From contig NW_026516723.1 of NCBI RefSeq assembly GCF_025766255.1, positions 62,001 to 126,000 on the forward strand: a stretch of 64,000 nucleotides of DNA, in the 5' to 3' direction. Below are positions 1 through 12,680 of this stretch, in pieces. Each line of letters opens with the position of its first letter. Within the stretch, counting starts at the first letter, position 1. The position numbers were made by a program, and so were the translations under genes. A model generated the notes under the pieces. That model was not told where the DNA came from, ran no database searches, and was given only the letters and a program-made list of their open reading frames with translations. Source of the stretch: Zychaea mexicana (Eukaryota; Mucoromycota; Mucoromycetes; Mucorales; Lichtheimiaceae).

Positions 1-1510
1 CTCTTCGGTGTCACTGTCGCATTGATGTTAAAGTACTCGGAGCTGTTCCGCTACCCGAGTATTGAAACTTGCTTAATTGCACTAATGGCTTACAGCAGTT
101 ACCTGTTTTCAAATAGCACGCAAATGTCTGGTTAGTGGAACAACTTTCATCAGAGGAGAGAGAGAGAGAGGGCTTTTTGATTATTATCATTGTTGTTGTT
201 GGACAATGCAACATATTGACTGAATGCGGGTGATCCTAGGCATTGTAACTCTTTTATTCACGGGTATCACTCTCAAGCACTATGCTTACGACAACATGTC
301 CCTGCGAACGAAACGCGCAACAAAATACGTCTTCCAAGTGCTTTCTCAGCTGTCAGAGAATTTTATCTTCATCTACCTCGGTGTCAATCTGTTTACGCAG
401 ACTGAGCTCGACTACAAACCTTTGTTTATACTGGCCACGACGGTAGATGATGTGTTGTTTTTTTTTCCTTTTAAAGGAGGCGTGGAAGTTGAAGGGGTGA
501 GTGTCGGTGGGTGGGTGGGAGAAAGGCATGCTAACCAGACTACGTAGATCATCATCTGCGTTGCACGCTACGTATCCGTTGCACCCTTATCCATGTTGAT
601 CAATGCGGTCTGTCGCGCTTTAGGAAAGTCCGAGAAAGTGCTACCACGGTCGCATCAGCTGATGTTGTTCTGGGCTGGACTTCGGGGCGCTGTTGCATTT
701 GCATTGTCATCCGGCTTGGTGGGCGACAGCGCACCAGCCATGCGCACGACAATCCTTGCAGTGGTTGTGCTCACTGTGCTTTTGTTTGGTGGCACTACAA
801 ACCGCATGCTCCAATTGCTGGAGATCCGCACGGGTGTGACGGAGCCCGATGACTCTGGCAGCGAGGACGAAGATCACGATATCGATCCAGTCGGCTATCG
901 CAAGCTACGACGCCTCTCAGCCTCCTCAACGACGGCCTACCACGACGACGTGTTGGTGGACATTGCTGACGACGATCCTTATCGGCGGAGGCCCTCGTCG
1001 TCGACCACTCGAGGTCGCACAGACAATAACAACAATGCACAAGATGTTTCAATAGACGGGCTCCTGTCAGGTCCCCTTGGGAATCCCATGCAGGATCCGG
1101 CAGAGCCACATTGGTTTATTTCGTTTGACGAGAAATGGCTGAAGCCAATGTTTACCAAACAGCATATCCAAGCACGTAACCAGACGCTGGCAGAGTACTG
1201 GAGAGAGAAACGGCGCAAGATGGATCGTGCCAATCGAGGCATGCTGGCTGGGATACGTAGCATGAGCTTTGGACAGGCATCAACAGGCAGTGACGACTAT
1301 GAGGCGGATGCATTGACGTTGGATTCGGTGGGCGGAAGCGGAAGCGGAAGCGGTGGCGGCCCTGGTAGCAGCAGCGGCAGTACAAGTAACGCCAACGTCA
1401 ACAACACCGCCAACAATAGATCTCACCCAAAGAAGCTTATCGTTGGGTCTGGGCGTGTGTTTGGCCGATCACCAGCGTCGAGCCCACCTGATCCGGAACA
1501 ACAACAATAA
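1..1510 (+). CDS. Na+/H+ exchanger (NHX/NHE type), 3' part of gene
   Basis: This is the C-terminal part of a monovalent cation/proton antiporter of the CPA1 family, the endosomal/vacuolar Nhx1/NHE6-9 branch, which exchanges K+ or Na+ for H+ across organelle membranes. The gene starts before the window. Exons read as 1-130, 240-442 and 548-1510, with introns 131-239 and 443-547. The visible membrane part includes LFSNSTQMSGIVTLLFTGI, a helix with FIYLGVNLF, and the family hallmark FWAGLRGAVAFAL. A last hydrophobic helix ends near LLFGGTTNRML. The cytosolic tail of about 230 residues is acidic at first (DDSGSEDEDHD) and ends in Gly/Ser/Asn-rich low complexity. The family call is secure. The organelle is inferred from the family. 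Confidence 0.9.
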
Positions 1511-1820
1511 TAAAAGGTTTTCTTTGCGCTACATGGACAGAGTGCGTGCTCGTCAATTTAAAAGGGGCAATGAAACCGAGATGAAAGGAGGTGGGGGGGG
1601 GCAGTACTGGGTGGGTGGGATCCCCACAGACTGGAAGAGCATGCCCTTTTAGGAAAGAAGACAATGCGGGGGGGTCTGGGCTCCTCTTGCATGCCCTCAA
1701 TCTCGGCCAAACCACAAACGATTTCCTTTTTTACTTGTCCCTCTTTCTTTCTTTCGTTCTTTCCCTTTCTTTTGCTTTCCTTTTTTTCTTTCTATCAAAA
1801 TAAATACTGAAGGCCTTGCG
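1511..1820. other. Intergenic, exchanger to histidine kinase
   Basis: This gap separates two genes on the same strand. It holds a G-rich stretch (1585-1600, 1670-1680) and a long pyrimidine-rich tract (about 1735-1795) just before the kinase start codon, as is common in promoters and 5' leaders of these fungi. No gene is visible. Confidence 0.5.
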
Positions 1821-4800
1821 ATGCCCTCAACAAAAGAAAAACTCGACTGTCTGCTGTCGTTTATCCAGCAGATTGAACTCCAGAGCTGCGGAAACAATGA
1901 CGACGACAACGACAACGACAACGACTCTCCGACACCTGATTTTAGTGGCGAGGATGATCCGGAATGGTGCGGTATCATTGACTCGTTGCAAAGAATAGCT
2001 CTAAACCAATCAAAATGTCGCTCAGACCTGACACGCACCCAAATCATGCTCCAACAAAGCCGAGTCGTAACCGCTGCCAATTTCACACCGGCGCTGCCTG
2101 CCAGGGCCTTGTATGCGAATCCGACGCCGACGCCGACGACGCCCATGCAGCAAACCATCCTTGATGAAGGCCAACATCTGCGTATGCTTCATGAATCTGC
2201 CTTTGCTGCTGCTGCTATCTCGCCGCCTATTTCGGAAGACATGTCCAGCATGTTTGCTAGCAAGGTATTAATACTGGTGGATGGGCGTGTCAAAAAGTTG
2301 AGTTTGAATATTTTTTCTTGTGGTTTGACATGCTCTCTTTCTAGTGTACCACGCCTTCAAGTAGCACAAAAGATCTGGTGCCTCGTCAAGAGCATGCAAC
2401 AACACTGTGCACCCACTGTGTGGAAGAAATTGGCCGCATCAGCGATGCCATTTGCCACGCAGACCTGAATCAACGTGTCGCTTGGTGCCCGTCGTGCCAT
2501 GCCTCCGAACCAGTCCAAAAGTTCAAATCCATGGTTGAGCATATGCGAACTGTCCATCTCTCCATGTCCGCTCTCCTGTCGGGCTTCACGCAGCAGCAGC
2601 AGCAGCAACAGCAACAGCAACATGATCGACCGATTGCAGATTCTGACGAGATCAACGACGTTGATGCGTGGGAACATCTTGTCAATAAGATTAGCAACGT
2701 TTCCCGTTTGTATTCTCAGCAGTTGACCGAAGCTACAAGAGTAATACGCGCTGTCACTGCTGGCGACATGACCCAGCGAATGCAGCTCGAGGTGCTGACC
2801 GATGACATCCCAGTACCGCCAAGTCTCATACAGCTGCGACTTGCTTCTGACGAAATGGGTAAATTTTTATAAAGTGCGTGTATGTTTGTTTCTTTGTTTG
2901 TGTATGCTGATTATGTTAATTACATATTTAGTGACCCGTTTGGACGGATATGTGTCGGAAACATCACGTGTCATTTACCACTTTAGCACGCAAGGACGCA
3001 TTGGCGCCGAATCTCTTGCAAAGAACATTGGCGACGTTGGCGTATGGGAAGAACTGGCCACCGGACTGAACACAATGACTCACAGACTTGCCACTGACGT
3101 GCAAAACATTGTTGAAGTTTGCAGAGCAGTTGCACGTGGCGATCTCACAACAAAGATTACAGTTCAGGTAGTAACACGACCTCACTTGAAATAGCAGCGC
3201 TATTCAACGGTTCTAATCGCCTCAATATATTCAAAACAATTACAGGCCAATGGAGAACTTATTGAGGCCAAAGATACGATCAACTCCATGGTGGATCAGG
3301 TATTAAGCAAAGCTGTTATGCCTTGTAAATTGCTTTGATATCGTATTTCATTCGCCAACTTACAAAAATCATCATTAGCTGAATGCTTTTGCCACCGAGG
3401 TCAAGCGAGTTACCTTACAAGTCGGCGTCGAAGGCTATCTTGGAGGCCAGGCCGTCGTTGAGGGCGCGCAAGGCACCTGGAAAGAACTCACCGAGAATGT
3501 CAATCTGATGGCAAGCAACTTAACGCTACAAGTTCGTGACATTGCCACTGTCTGTAAAGCTGTTGCTCGCGGCGATCTTTCTCACACGGTAAGTTATCCT
3601 AAATCATACCCCCCCCCTGTTTCTAACTGCTGGATACCTTTTTTGTTGCTATCAACAAACAATGACTTTGAATGATTGTTTATAAAAAAAAAGATCACCG
3701 TTGATGTCCATGGGGAGCTTCTCGATCTCAAATGCACAATCAACACGATGGTCGAGCAGCTGCGTCTGTTTTCCGCCGAGCTCAGTCGAGTCACTTTCCA
3801 AGTAGGGTCCGAAGGTCGCCTCGATGCTCAAGCCATTTTGCCATATGACCTCGACGGAATATGGCGTGATCTCACCCTCAATCTCAACACCATGAGCATG
3901 AATCTGACTGCACAAATGCGGGATATATCCAAAGTTTTCAAAGCAGTGGCGCGTGGCGATCTCACACAAAAGGTTACTGTTGAATCCTATGGAGAAATAC
4001 ATGACCTCAAGGTAGCAATAATAATGAAACAACTAAATTATCACCGTTATTTGATTGCTAAACGAGCAATGTTTTTTTTCTCTCTCTCTCCCCTTGTAAT
4101 TAGCAAACAATCAACTTTATGATTGATCAACTCCGTATTTTTGCTACCGAAGTGACTCGCGTGGCACTCGAAGTTGGCACGCAAGGAAAACTGGGCGGGC
4201 AGGCCGTTGTCAAAAACGCTGACGGTATCTGGAAAGACTTGACAGACAAGGTCAACGTGATGGCGGCCAACTTAACTTCCCAGGTCCGTTCGATCGCTGC
4301 AGTGACTGTAGCTATAGCCGACGGCGACTTTAGCAAAAAAATCACAGTCGACGTGAGCGGCGAGATCTTGGACCTCAAGGTGGCGATCAATGACATGGTC
4401 GACCAACTACGCTCCTTTGTTTCTGAAGTCACGCGCGTCGCTCGAGAAGTCGGTACTGATGGGAAACTGGGCGGCCAGGCGACGGTCGAAAACACCAGGG
4501 GCACATGGAAGGATCTTGTCGAGCGGGTCAATATCATGGCTGCCAATTTGACGACCCAAGTACGATCCATCGCTGAAGTCACAACTGCTGTAGCCAATGG
4601 CGACTTGAGCAAGCAAATTGATGTGCCTGTTCATGGTGAGATTCTCGATCTCAAAATAACCGTGAATCGTATGGTTGAAAAGCTGCGTATGTTTGCTACC
4701 GAGGTCACCCGTGTGGCCAAAGAAGTCGGCACAGAAGGCAACTTGGGCGGACAAGCCGTAGTGCAAGGAATCGCAGGCACATGGAAGGACCTGACGGATA

Positions 4801-7720
4801 GCGTGAACGCAATGGCTGCTAACATTACTGCTCAAGTGCGTGATATTGCTATGGTGTCCAAGGCCGTTGCCAAGGGCGACCTGAGCCAGACGATCACTGT
4901 CGATGTCAAGGGTGAGATCCTCGATCTGAAAATTACCATCAACACCATGGTCCAGCAGCTATCGATATTCGCCAATGAAGTATCCCGTGTTGCCCTTGAA
5001 GTCGGTACAGAAGGCAAGCTTGGCGGTCAGGCGGTCGTACAGGGCGTTGACGGCACATGGAAGGACCTGACAAACAATGTCAATATGATGGCCGGCAATC
5101 TTACGACCCAAGTACGATCGATCGCTGCTGTAACTACAGCCGTAGCACGCGGTGATTTATCACGCAAAATTGATGTCGATGTAAATGGTGAAATTCTCGA
5201 GCTCAAGGTAATCTATTTTCGTTTTTTTTTATTCGATGTTTCGTTACTAAAAGATGCATCATCCTAAAATCTTTATAATAATAGAACACCGTCAATTCAA
5301 TGGTGGATCAGCTGCGCACATTTGCGGCCGAAGTTACTCGTGTTGCCCGTGAGGTCGGAACCGAAGGCAAACTCGGCGGGCAAGCTGTTGTTAAAGGCGT
5401 TGACGGCACATGGAAAGATCTGACTGACAATGTCAACTTGATGGCCAGCAATCTTACTGACCAAGTCCGAGACATTGCTGACGTATGTAAAGCAGTTGTA
5501 TGCGGCGAGCTATCCAAAAAGGTGACGGTGTGCGTGTATGGCGAGATTCTTGATTTGAAAATCACAATCAACACCATGGTCGACCAACTACGCACGTTTG
5601 CTGTTGAAGTCACTCGTGTTGCCAAGGAAGTCGGCACCGAAGGCAAACTAGGCGCCAAGGCTCAAGTAGAAGACGTATCGGGTGTGTGGCAGCACATCAT
5701 CTCTGACGTTAATGTGATGGCTACAAACTTGACAACCCAAGTACGAGCCTTTGCCCAGATCACATCGGCCGCTACCCGCAACGATTTCAGTCAAGTCATC
5801 ACGGTCGAAGCGTCTGGCGAGCTGGATTCGCTTAAAACCAAAATCAATCAGATGGTCTTTTCTTTACGAGACGCCATTCAGAAGAATGCCCAAGCGCGCG
5901 AAGCGGCGGAATTGGCGAATAAAAGCAAGAGCGAGTTCTTGGCCAACATGAGCCACGAAATCCGAACGCCTATGAACGGTATTGTCGGCATGACCACGCT
6001 CACACTAGAAACCGACTTGACTCGACCTCAGCGCGAAAATCTGCTGATCGTCAAATCACTTGCCCTCAACTTACTGACGATTATTGATGATATTCTCGAC
6101 ATCTCTAAAATCGAAGCCGGTCGGCTCAACATTGAGCAGATACCGTTCTCACTCCGGAACACAGCACTCAGTGTGTTCAAGACTATGGCTTACAAAGGAG
6201 GCAGCAAGCTGAACCTCATCTATGACATGGAGAGCAATATACCGGATTGGCTGATGGGAGATCCACTGCGGCTCAAGCAAATCATGACCAACCTTATCGG
6301 CAATGCCATCAAATTTACATCCGAAGGAATGGTCAAGCTATCTGCTACACTCGTTGAACATCCTAGATACAACGATCAACGAGAGATTCAATTCTGTGTG
6401 AGCGATACTGGGATTGGGATCTCACAAGACAAGCTAAACGAGATTTTCGAAACGTTCTGTCAAGTCGATGGCAGTACTACGTAAGTTGATCGAGGTTTTT
6501 TTATCCACAAGAAGCACGAAGAGAACATCACTTACTCACTGGTTGCTTAATTAGAAGAAAGTATGGCGGCACCGGTCTTGGCTTATCGATAAGCAAGCGT
6601 CTCATTGAGCTAATGGGCGGCCGGCTTTGGGTGGATTCTGCACCAGGCAAAGGATCCAATTTCTACTTTGCATTCTCTGTCAGCCTTGGTGACCCAAATA
6701 ACAGCTGGATGGTACCCAAACCATCTGTACCGCTCACCCAACGCTTTTTATGCATCAACGATGAAGCAGACGACAATTATGACGTTGGTCAGGCGTACCG
6801 CGAACAAGTTGGCATGCAATGCAAACGACTCAATATCGATGTAGCCTATGCACAGCTTCTTGCAAATGTCGAGCAGCTCAACATCATGGATGACGACAAC
6901 ACGAACGTATCGGTGACAACACTCAACTTTGATGCCATGATCGCCAGCAGTATCAATCAGGTTCGCCGTCTACGTGATGTCCCTCATATTCGCCATACGC
7001 CGGTCATGATTGTCCAACCCGATTTCCGCTGTCTTGACGTGAACGAAAGCATCACATTGGGTATTGCCAGCTATCTCAACAACATGAACGAATTTGCCAG
7101 CTTTGCCACGGCTGTCCACGTTGCGTTGGACAACAACATGATGTCGATGCGTACCAATATCGAAGCCAAACAGGCCCTTCGTGTTTTACTCGTTGAGGAT
7201 AACTTTGTAAACCAGCAATTGGCGGTCAAGATGCTTGAAAAAATCGGCCACAAAATTACAGTTGCGCAGAACGGAAAGGAAGCCGTCAATATATTTGAAC
7301 AGCTACCTTTTGATATCATTCTCATGGATATCCAGGTAGATAAAAAGAAGAGTAGCTTAGTAGATAAGCATTGATCTAACATACGCTCGTCAATTGAATC
7401 AGATGCCGGTGATGGGTGGATTTGAAGCGACGGAATTGATACGCAAGAAAGAGCAAGAACTCAAAGTCAACTCTCGAGTACCCATCATTGCACTCACTGC
7501 ACATGCTATGATTGGCGACCGCGAAAAATGCCTTGCGCATGATATGGTAACATTGTGATTTTTGAGCAACTACTAGAGTTACCTCGCCAGTATTATTGAA
7601 AAAGCTAATCACTTTTCTATGTTTCCTCGAAAGGATGAATACATCAGCAAGCCTCTTCGCTTGGCTGAACTTACTGCTGTCATCAACAAATTTGCTCCTC
7701 GTTCTCCTTCTTGCACTTGA
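1821..7720 (+). CDS. nik1: Group III hybrid histidine kinase with a long HAMP array (Nik1/OS-1 type)
   Basis: This is a cytosolic hybrid histidine kinase of the Nik1/OS-1 class. In other fungi these act upstream of the HOG MAP kinase and are the target of phenylpyrrole and dicarboximide fungicides. Eleven exons (1821-2264, 2345-2858, 2932-3167, 3246-3299, 3379-3588, 3694-4011, 4104-5207, 5285-6480, 6555-7335, 7403-7546, 7634-7720) sum to 5088 nt, or 1695 residues, in one frame. The N-terminal 270 residues include acidic DN repeats, a CxxC...CxxC segment and a poly-Gln run. Nine clear HAMP-type repeats of about 92 residues follow, plus a weaker first one. Next come HisKA ([11 protein letters not shown], His near 1184), the ATPase motifs [15 protein letters not shown] and GTGLGL, and a receiver domain with the phospho-acceptor in LMDIQMP (Asp near 1617) and ISKPL. 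No membrane segment is seen. Confidence 0.95.
2591..2621 (+). repeat. CAG/CAA repeat coding for poly-Gln in the histidine kinase
   Basis: A run of CAG and CAA codons gives about ten glutamines in the N-terminal region of the kinase. It lies just before the degenerate first HAMP repeat and is likely variable in length between strains. Confidence 0.8.
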
Positions 7721-8583
7721 AGAAATAATCTGTCCTCTAATGAAATAAACTGGAATGATGAGTTGTACATACATTATACAATGATATCCCAACAACAGAT
7801 ACTGATGTACATTGTGGCTATTTCGTTCCTCGCGGGGGTTTATCATATATACGCTGTCCTTCAATCAGCCGAAAACACTACGTCAACATAACATAGTCGA
7901 CTTGCTTTATTTTTTCTCTTTTAAGGAACAGCCTATAATGTATGATACTGACTTATGTTTGCTGCGGGTAGAGCTTAATATACTACTTCCTAACTCACAC
8001 ATACCTAATATCTATGCATATGAAAGAGCTATCAGCGTCTTGAAAGAAACTATATTTTGGTAACTGGACATGATGTTCTAATATAACGAGAACAATCAAG
8101 ACTTCCATCAAAAATGAATTACATCCCATCATATTATTTCCATATATAAGTCCTCAGGTGGACATGTTTGAGGTCCAGAACGATGGCTGAAATAGAGAAG
8201 CACACTTTCATATGTCCATATATTATAGTGCTCGAAGGATAGATTTGATATTGAAATTAAGTTTGCAGTATAAGTTACTTCATCGGTTCAAAAATTAGAC
8301 ATTTACAATCAATAGTACCAAATAAAAGATAGTTATTATATATAAATTACAATTACATTACTACAAGGAGAGACAAGCAGGAAAATCAAGCCTATATTCA
8401 TCTCGCTTTTTGCTATAATATGCTTAAAGTAATGCTCTGCTGCACGATGATCATTCATCAGAAAATCACAAAAGCGGAGCTTGTCCGTCTCTATTTCCTG
8501 CCTGTGAAGTAGCAGCTATCAGGTTCAAGCATATGAATTATAGCGTAGTGTAGTTAGCAGAAAATTACAATCATGTGCATAAT
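7721..8583. other. Intergenic between convergent genes
   Basis: This AT-rich spacer lies between the kinase and the kelch gene, which converge here. Short open frames are present but show no recognisable domain or codon bias. It probably holds both 3' ends, with several AATAAA-like signals. No gene is supported. Confidence 0.4.
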
Positions 8584-11007
8584 TTATTTACTTTTCTTAC
8601 CAGAATATGATGGCGGGGATGTGTATAAAGTGCTTGCTCGAGACAGCGATGGTGCTGTTTCATCATCCATTGTACTAACTTTTTCTATCCCTGCATTTTG
8701 ACGTCTTCTCCGAACAAAAAGAAAGATGGCAGCAGCAATAAAAGCAGCCTACATATGATATATACATACTTGTTATAGCAGACAGAGAAGCTCACGTTGA
8801 TACTGAAGACACTTTAGTACCCGGCCGTAAAAACTTACACCAGCAATTGCGCCAATTACTATACCAGCTATTTGACCTCCGTACAAATTTTTTCCAGGAT
8901 AACGATAGCTGTTATTCCCATCGCCAGGAATACTGTCGTCCGTAGGTGTAGTAGGAGAGTTTCCATCAAGATAAGAAAGCCATATCCATTTCTCCACATC
9001 CAGAACCGCAAATCCTGCTGTAATGATCATCCAATATCCATCCCAACCGAACATGATAAACAAACGGCTACCAACGAGAACAGCTTTTGCAAGTATATAA
9101 TCCAACACAAAAAACAATGCGAATTAGATTTTAAATTCTTTTTTTTTTCGAGTATACCGATTACTAACACAAGTCGTCATTGACATCTTGTTGCATACAA
9201 CTATGCAACGGTCCTCCCGCCTCTCTTCTTTTCAAAAAGACACGGCAATGACAGAAAATTATAGTGCAAAAATAAACAGAATGACATACCAGAGTGGCCG
9301 CAGACACCTTTAGTTATCCCACTTGAATCTTCCATCGTGATGGTTCTATTACTCCATTCTAACTTGTCTGTGTCCAATATATAGAAATAGTCTTCTCGAG
9401 GTCTGGACCCAACTAATACGGAAGAGTGTGAGTACGAAAGACAGGTTAGTGGTAGTCCCTTTGTGCTGCTCCACACCATCCTAGAAATAGCTTAGACGAT
9501 GGAATGAAATTTATACTTACGTGGACCGATACCACCTATCAATATGATTTCTCCCGTGCTCGGTTCTATGATCCAATTGCATTAATACAAGGATGAGTTG
9601 ATGTTACGATTTTTCCCCCAAACATCTCCACATCTTCCGAGTATCCGAATACATCATAAGACTTACTCAATGTTAGTGTATGACGCATTCTAGTCGACGG
9701 GACCACTGGTCCGGTAGTATTTTCTGATCGCCAGGCGCCCGATTTGGTATCAAAGATGGTTATTACGTTCATTGGTACGTCAGCATAATCATGATAATCT
9801 GTCATGCCATACTGGTTTAATATGCTCATTGGCATTATTCCTCCAATATAATAGATGGATGATCCGTCTTTTCCCAATACTGCCTCATGATATTGTCGTC
9901 GCTCTGTGATTGTGTGCACAGGACTTCCAAGGGACCAAGCATTTTCCTAAGATTATTTCACACATACCAAACGTGGCTCAATTGCACGCACACATCGTAC
10001 ACATACACTGCTTTCGCTGCTATATTACTAATATCACTTACTGCGACATTGAACCAATGCATGCGGAATGGAATGTCTACTAGTGTACCTTCTTCGCCCG
10101 TAGTATTTTGATCTCTAAAACGATAAAGAGTATAAAAGCATTCATCATCATGTTCCCAAAATACACTGAAAAGTAGTTGACGGGGCGTACATATTATGCA
10201 TGCTTATACATAAACGGTATGCCTTCCTTACCTGCGTCCACCCCAAAAGTATATAGTATTATTTGGTCCCAATGTGGCGGTGTGGCCGTACCTGATTTAT
10301 ATACCAAAAAGCATTAATCAATTTTGTTTCAATTCTCTTTTTTATGCAATTGAATGGGAAGAGGAAAAAACTCGGTATTGTTTCAAACCATATTACTTAC
10401 ACACGCATATGAGGAGAAGAAGTATTCTTAGTCCAAGTTCCGGAGTCGGTGTTATAGATTGTTGTACGGTGTTGTGGAATTGTTGTGCCATCACCAAGTC
10501 CCATGCCTCCGTCCATTACAATAGTATTGAGGGTAGGTACAGCCACCAAGGTATGATAAAGATTGGGACCAACGTCATTTTCGGCAACAAACGTAAATTT
10601 CATATCATAAGGTGTTGTGTTTTGGGATGGATCTAGAGAGAAAAATAATGGCTTGTCGGCAATGACGGAAACCATGTTATCTGAGGAGCTATCGAAGTCC
10701 CCTTGCCCTCCATAGCACCAGATACGTCGTGACAAGTATACGCACTCTAATTTGTGTGTATGTGGTTATAGATAGTTTAAATGTAGGAGAGCTCATCATT
10801 ATTATTACAGTATTAGACAATGATCTCGTTATGTAAAAAGCATGCTATCATGCCATTTTACATACCAGTATCGCTCCGAATATCGACATTGATCGCCTGG
10901 GAAACTGCCGATAGTATTGTTGTGATCAATAATAGTACGAGCGCTGCCCGCGAATAAAGCGCTGCCGTTGCTGTTTTAGCTGATAATGATTTGCTGCCAC
11001 GAATCAT
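8584..11007 (-). CDS. Kelch-repeat protein with signal peptide and C-terminal membrane helix
   Basis: This is a predicted surface or secretory-pathway beta-propeller protein. Nine exons on the minus strand (10866-11007, 10401-10746, 10232-10291, 10042-10165, 9667-9946, 9521-9565, 9290-9490, 8839-9083, 8584-8748) sum to 1608 nt, 535 residues. The N-terminus has a basic start, then a hydrophobic stretch (ALVLLLITTILSAVSQA) typical of a signal peptide. Kelch features recur: WCYGGQGD, VMDGGMG, RYGHTATLG followed by FWGGR, IYYIGG, ILIGGIGP and HSAVLVGSRLFIMFG. Near the C-terminus, GGQIAGIVIGAIAG plus AAFIAAAIFLFV forms one membrane helix, followed by RRRR and a Ser-rich cytosolic tail ending SGKKSK. 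The glycan or protein ligand cannot be told. The sixth intron, 9491-9520, would be only 30 nt. Confidence 0.85.
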
Positions 11008-12309
11008 CAGGAATCGGTGAATGTGTTAATAATTTTAATCAAACAAAGAAAAAGGTTTCTGAATATGCATATGTATATACTTTCCATTATATTGACTCGT
11101 TGTTCTGACCTACAAAGTTAGTGCGCTTTATCATTTAGCATCGTGATACAGACGGGGCGCAATTTGGTGTGAAGGATAACCTTATATTTCTCTCTCACAC
11201 ATATTGTGTATATAGCGTTTGCTTTAAATTAAAGGAATAATTATCTGACAAGTGCTGTCTTTCTTCTATTTATAAAGGGTGCCCAAATAAATTTAGCATT
11301 TGTCATTTTTTGTATTGTGAAAAGATAAAATAACTATGGCCTTTGAGGAGTACCTTTATTTATCGAATATTTAAACCAGCATGTGACTTTGTTGTGGGGC
11401 CCAGTACTTCCTTCTTTTTCTGGCCTTGTGGTAGAACGCTGTGGAACACGCCATCATTGAATATCCACGAATATTTAGACTGCGTTCAGTTTGAGGCGTG
11501 GTGTGTAGCATAATAGCAACAGTTGTCTGGTCTAAGATAGATGTAAAAAATGGTGTATTCTACAGCTTCTCGGAGCATATTTGTGTTTAGAACTGTAGCT
11601 CACTGTTTGTCATAACTTCTATAAGCTGCTGCTAAGTCTATCATTCATTTGCCATTGTTGTGAACATTTTCCTGCCTCGGAATCGCGCAAAATGGTTGTA
11701 AATATAGTGGCAAATGTCACAGTTGAAAAGTATGTGATTTATTGTGGCAAGACTTATAGACCTCTCCTATAGAAATATGGTCACTTGCTTGCGGTGCGTA
11801 TGCTTAAGAGTAATTGAGGCTTGGCGTCATGTCTGTGGCAAATGTAAAATGTGCAACAAGAAGTAACTTTCATCTTTAAATGCATATCAGGTAATTAATA
11901 GGATACACAAGAGGATATGATGACCTTTATCAAAGAGATGTTTTTGATTAGGAAGTAGCGTAGCTTTAGGAAAAGTCAATAAACATGATCCAAAATGACA
12001 ATGCCCTCTGGGCCTTTTGAGACCTTTAGCGTCGTGGAAGGTTGTTCCAGGTGTTTGAAAGGCTACAAACGGCAACTAACGGCAATTTATATCTTTCGGA
12101 TTACGCCGTAGAAAAAACCAGAGAGCAACTATAATGAAAATCCAACTTGGCCGAAAATCAGAAAAAAAAATTGAAAGGCGACTTGCTATGAAAACCACGT
12201 TTTGAAGCAAACAACCCTTTGTTCTCGGCTTGATGGTGGCATCTTTTAAAAGAATGAGAATATGTACGTGTAAGAGTTGTGTACTTATCCTTGTTTCAGG
12301 TATATACTA
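11008..12309. other. Gene-poor AT-rich DNA upstream of the kelch gene
   Basis: The first few hundred bases are the kelch promoter. Beyond that only short, broken frames are seen. Around 11380-11470 the minus strand has a short basic, Lys/Arg-rich open stretch that could be more of the LINE relic next to it, but I cannot place it in a family. No intact gene is supported. Confidence 0.35.
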
Positions 12310-12680
12310 TGAAATTGATATTTTATTTTGACTGTAAACGCTGGTGCTTTCTTGTAATGCTGGTACATTTTGCCAGATGAAAGTACGGCATAGTTTGGTA
12401 CAATGGCTGTTTGTGATGGTGAACAAGAGTGTGGTAAGTAGAGCATCATCAGTGCAAAAAGTATGCCCTGTATAAAAATTTCGCTTGTAGAGTAGTGGTG
12501 CGTTCCTGCATGCTGGGTAGGTTGGCAATATGTCGTGTTACTTTAGCTAAGAGTAAGGGTTCGCTCCGTATATTATGCGGAGGCATTGGTTTTGGGCTGT
12601 GTCGAGTGCTTTCAATTGTGTCTTGGTTAATGAGGTTATCGCGAGACCAGCTTCAAATTTAGGTCGCTTAAATTTGAGCG
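12310..12680 (-). pseudogene. Decayed LINE (non-LTR retrotransposon) reverse-transcriptase C-terminal fragment
   Basis: Read on the minus strand in more than one frame, this stretch gives pieces that follow the pattern of the region after the reverse-transcriptase domain in fungal LINE-type elements. The pieces are RPKFEAGLAI, then LDTAQNQCLRIIYGANP, then HIANLPSMQERTTTLQAKFLYRA, then DDALLTTLLF. They run in order along the strand but are separated by at least two frame changes and several stops, so nothing functional is left. The family placement rests on recognising the LxxAQNQCLRxIxGA...NLPSMxERxxTLQxxFLxR arrangement, not on a search. No ends, poly-A tail or target duplication were found. 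Confidence 0.5.

Noticed and set aside
593..1652. Several overlapping frames on both strands over the exchanger tail
   Set aside because: They are out-of-frame readings of the GC-richer coding sequence; only the frame continuing the membrane domain is kept.
4127..5658. Long minus-strand frames opposite the HAMP repeats
   Set aside because: They recur with the repeat period and mirror the coding strand, so they are shadows of the kinase gene.
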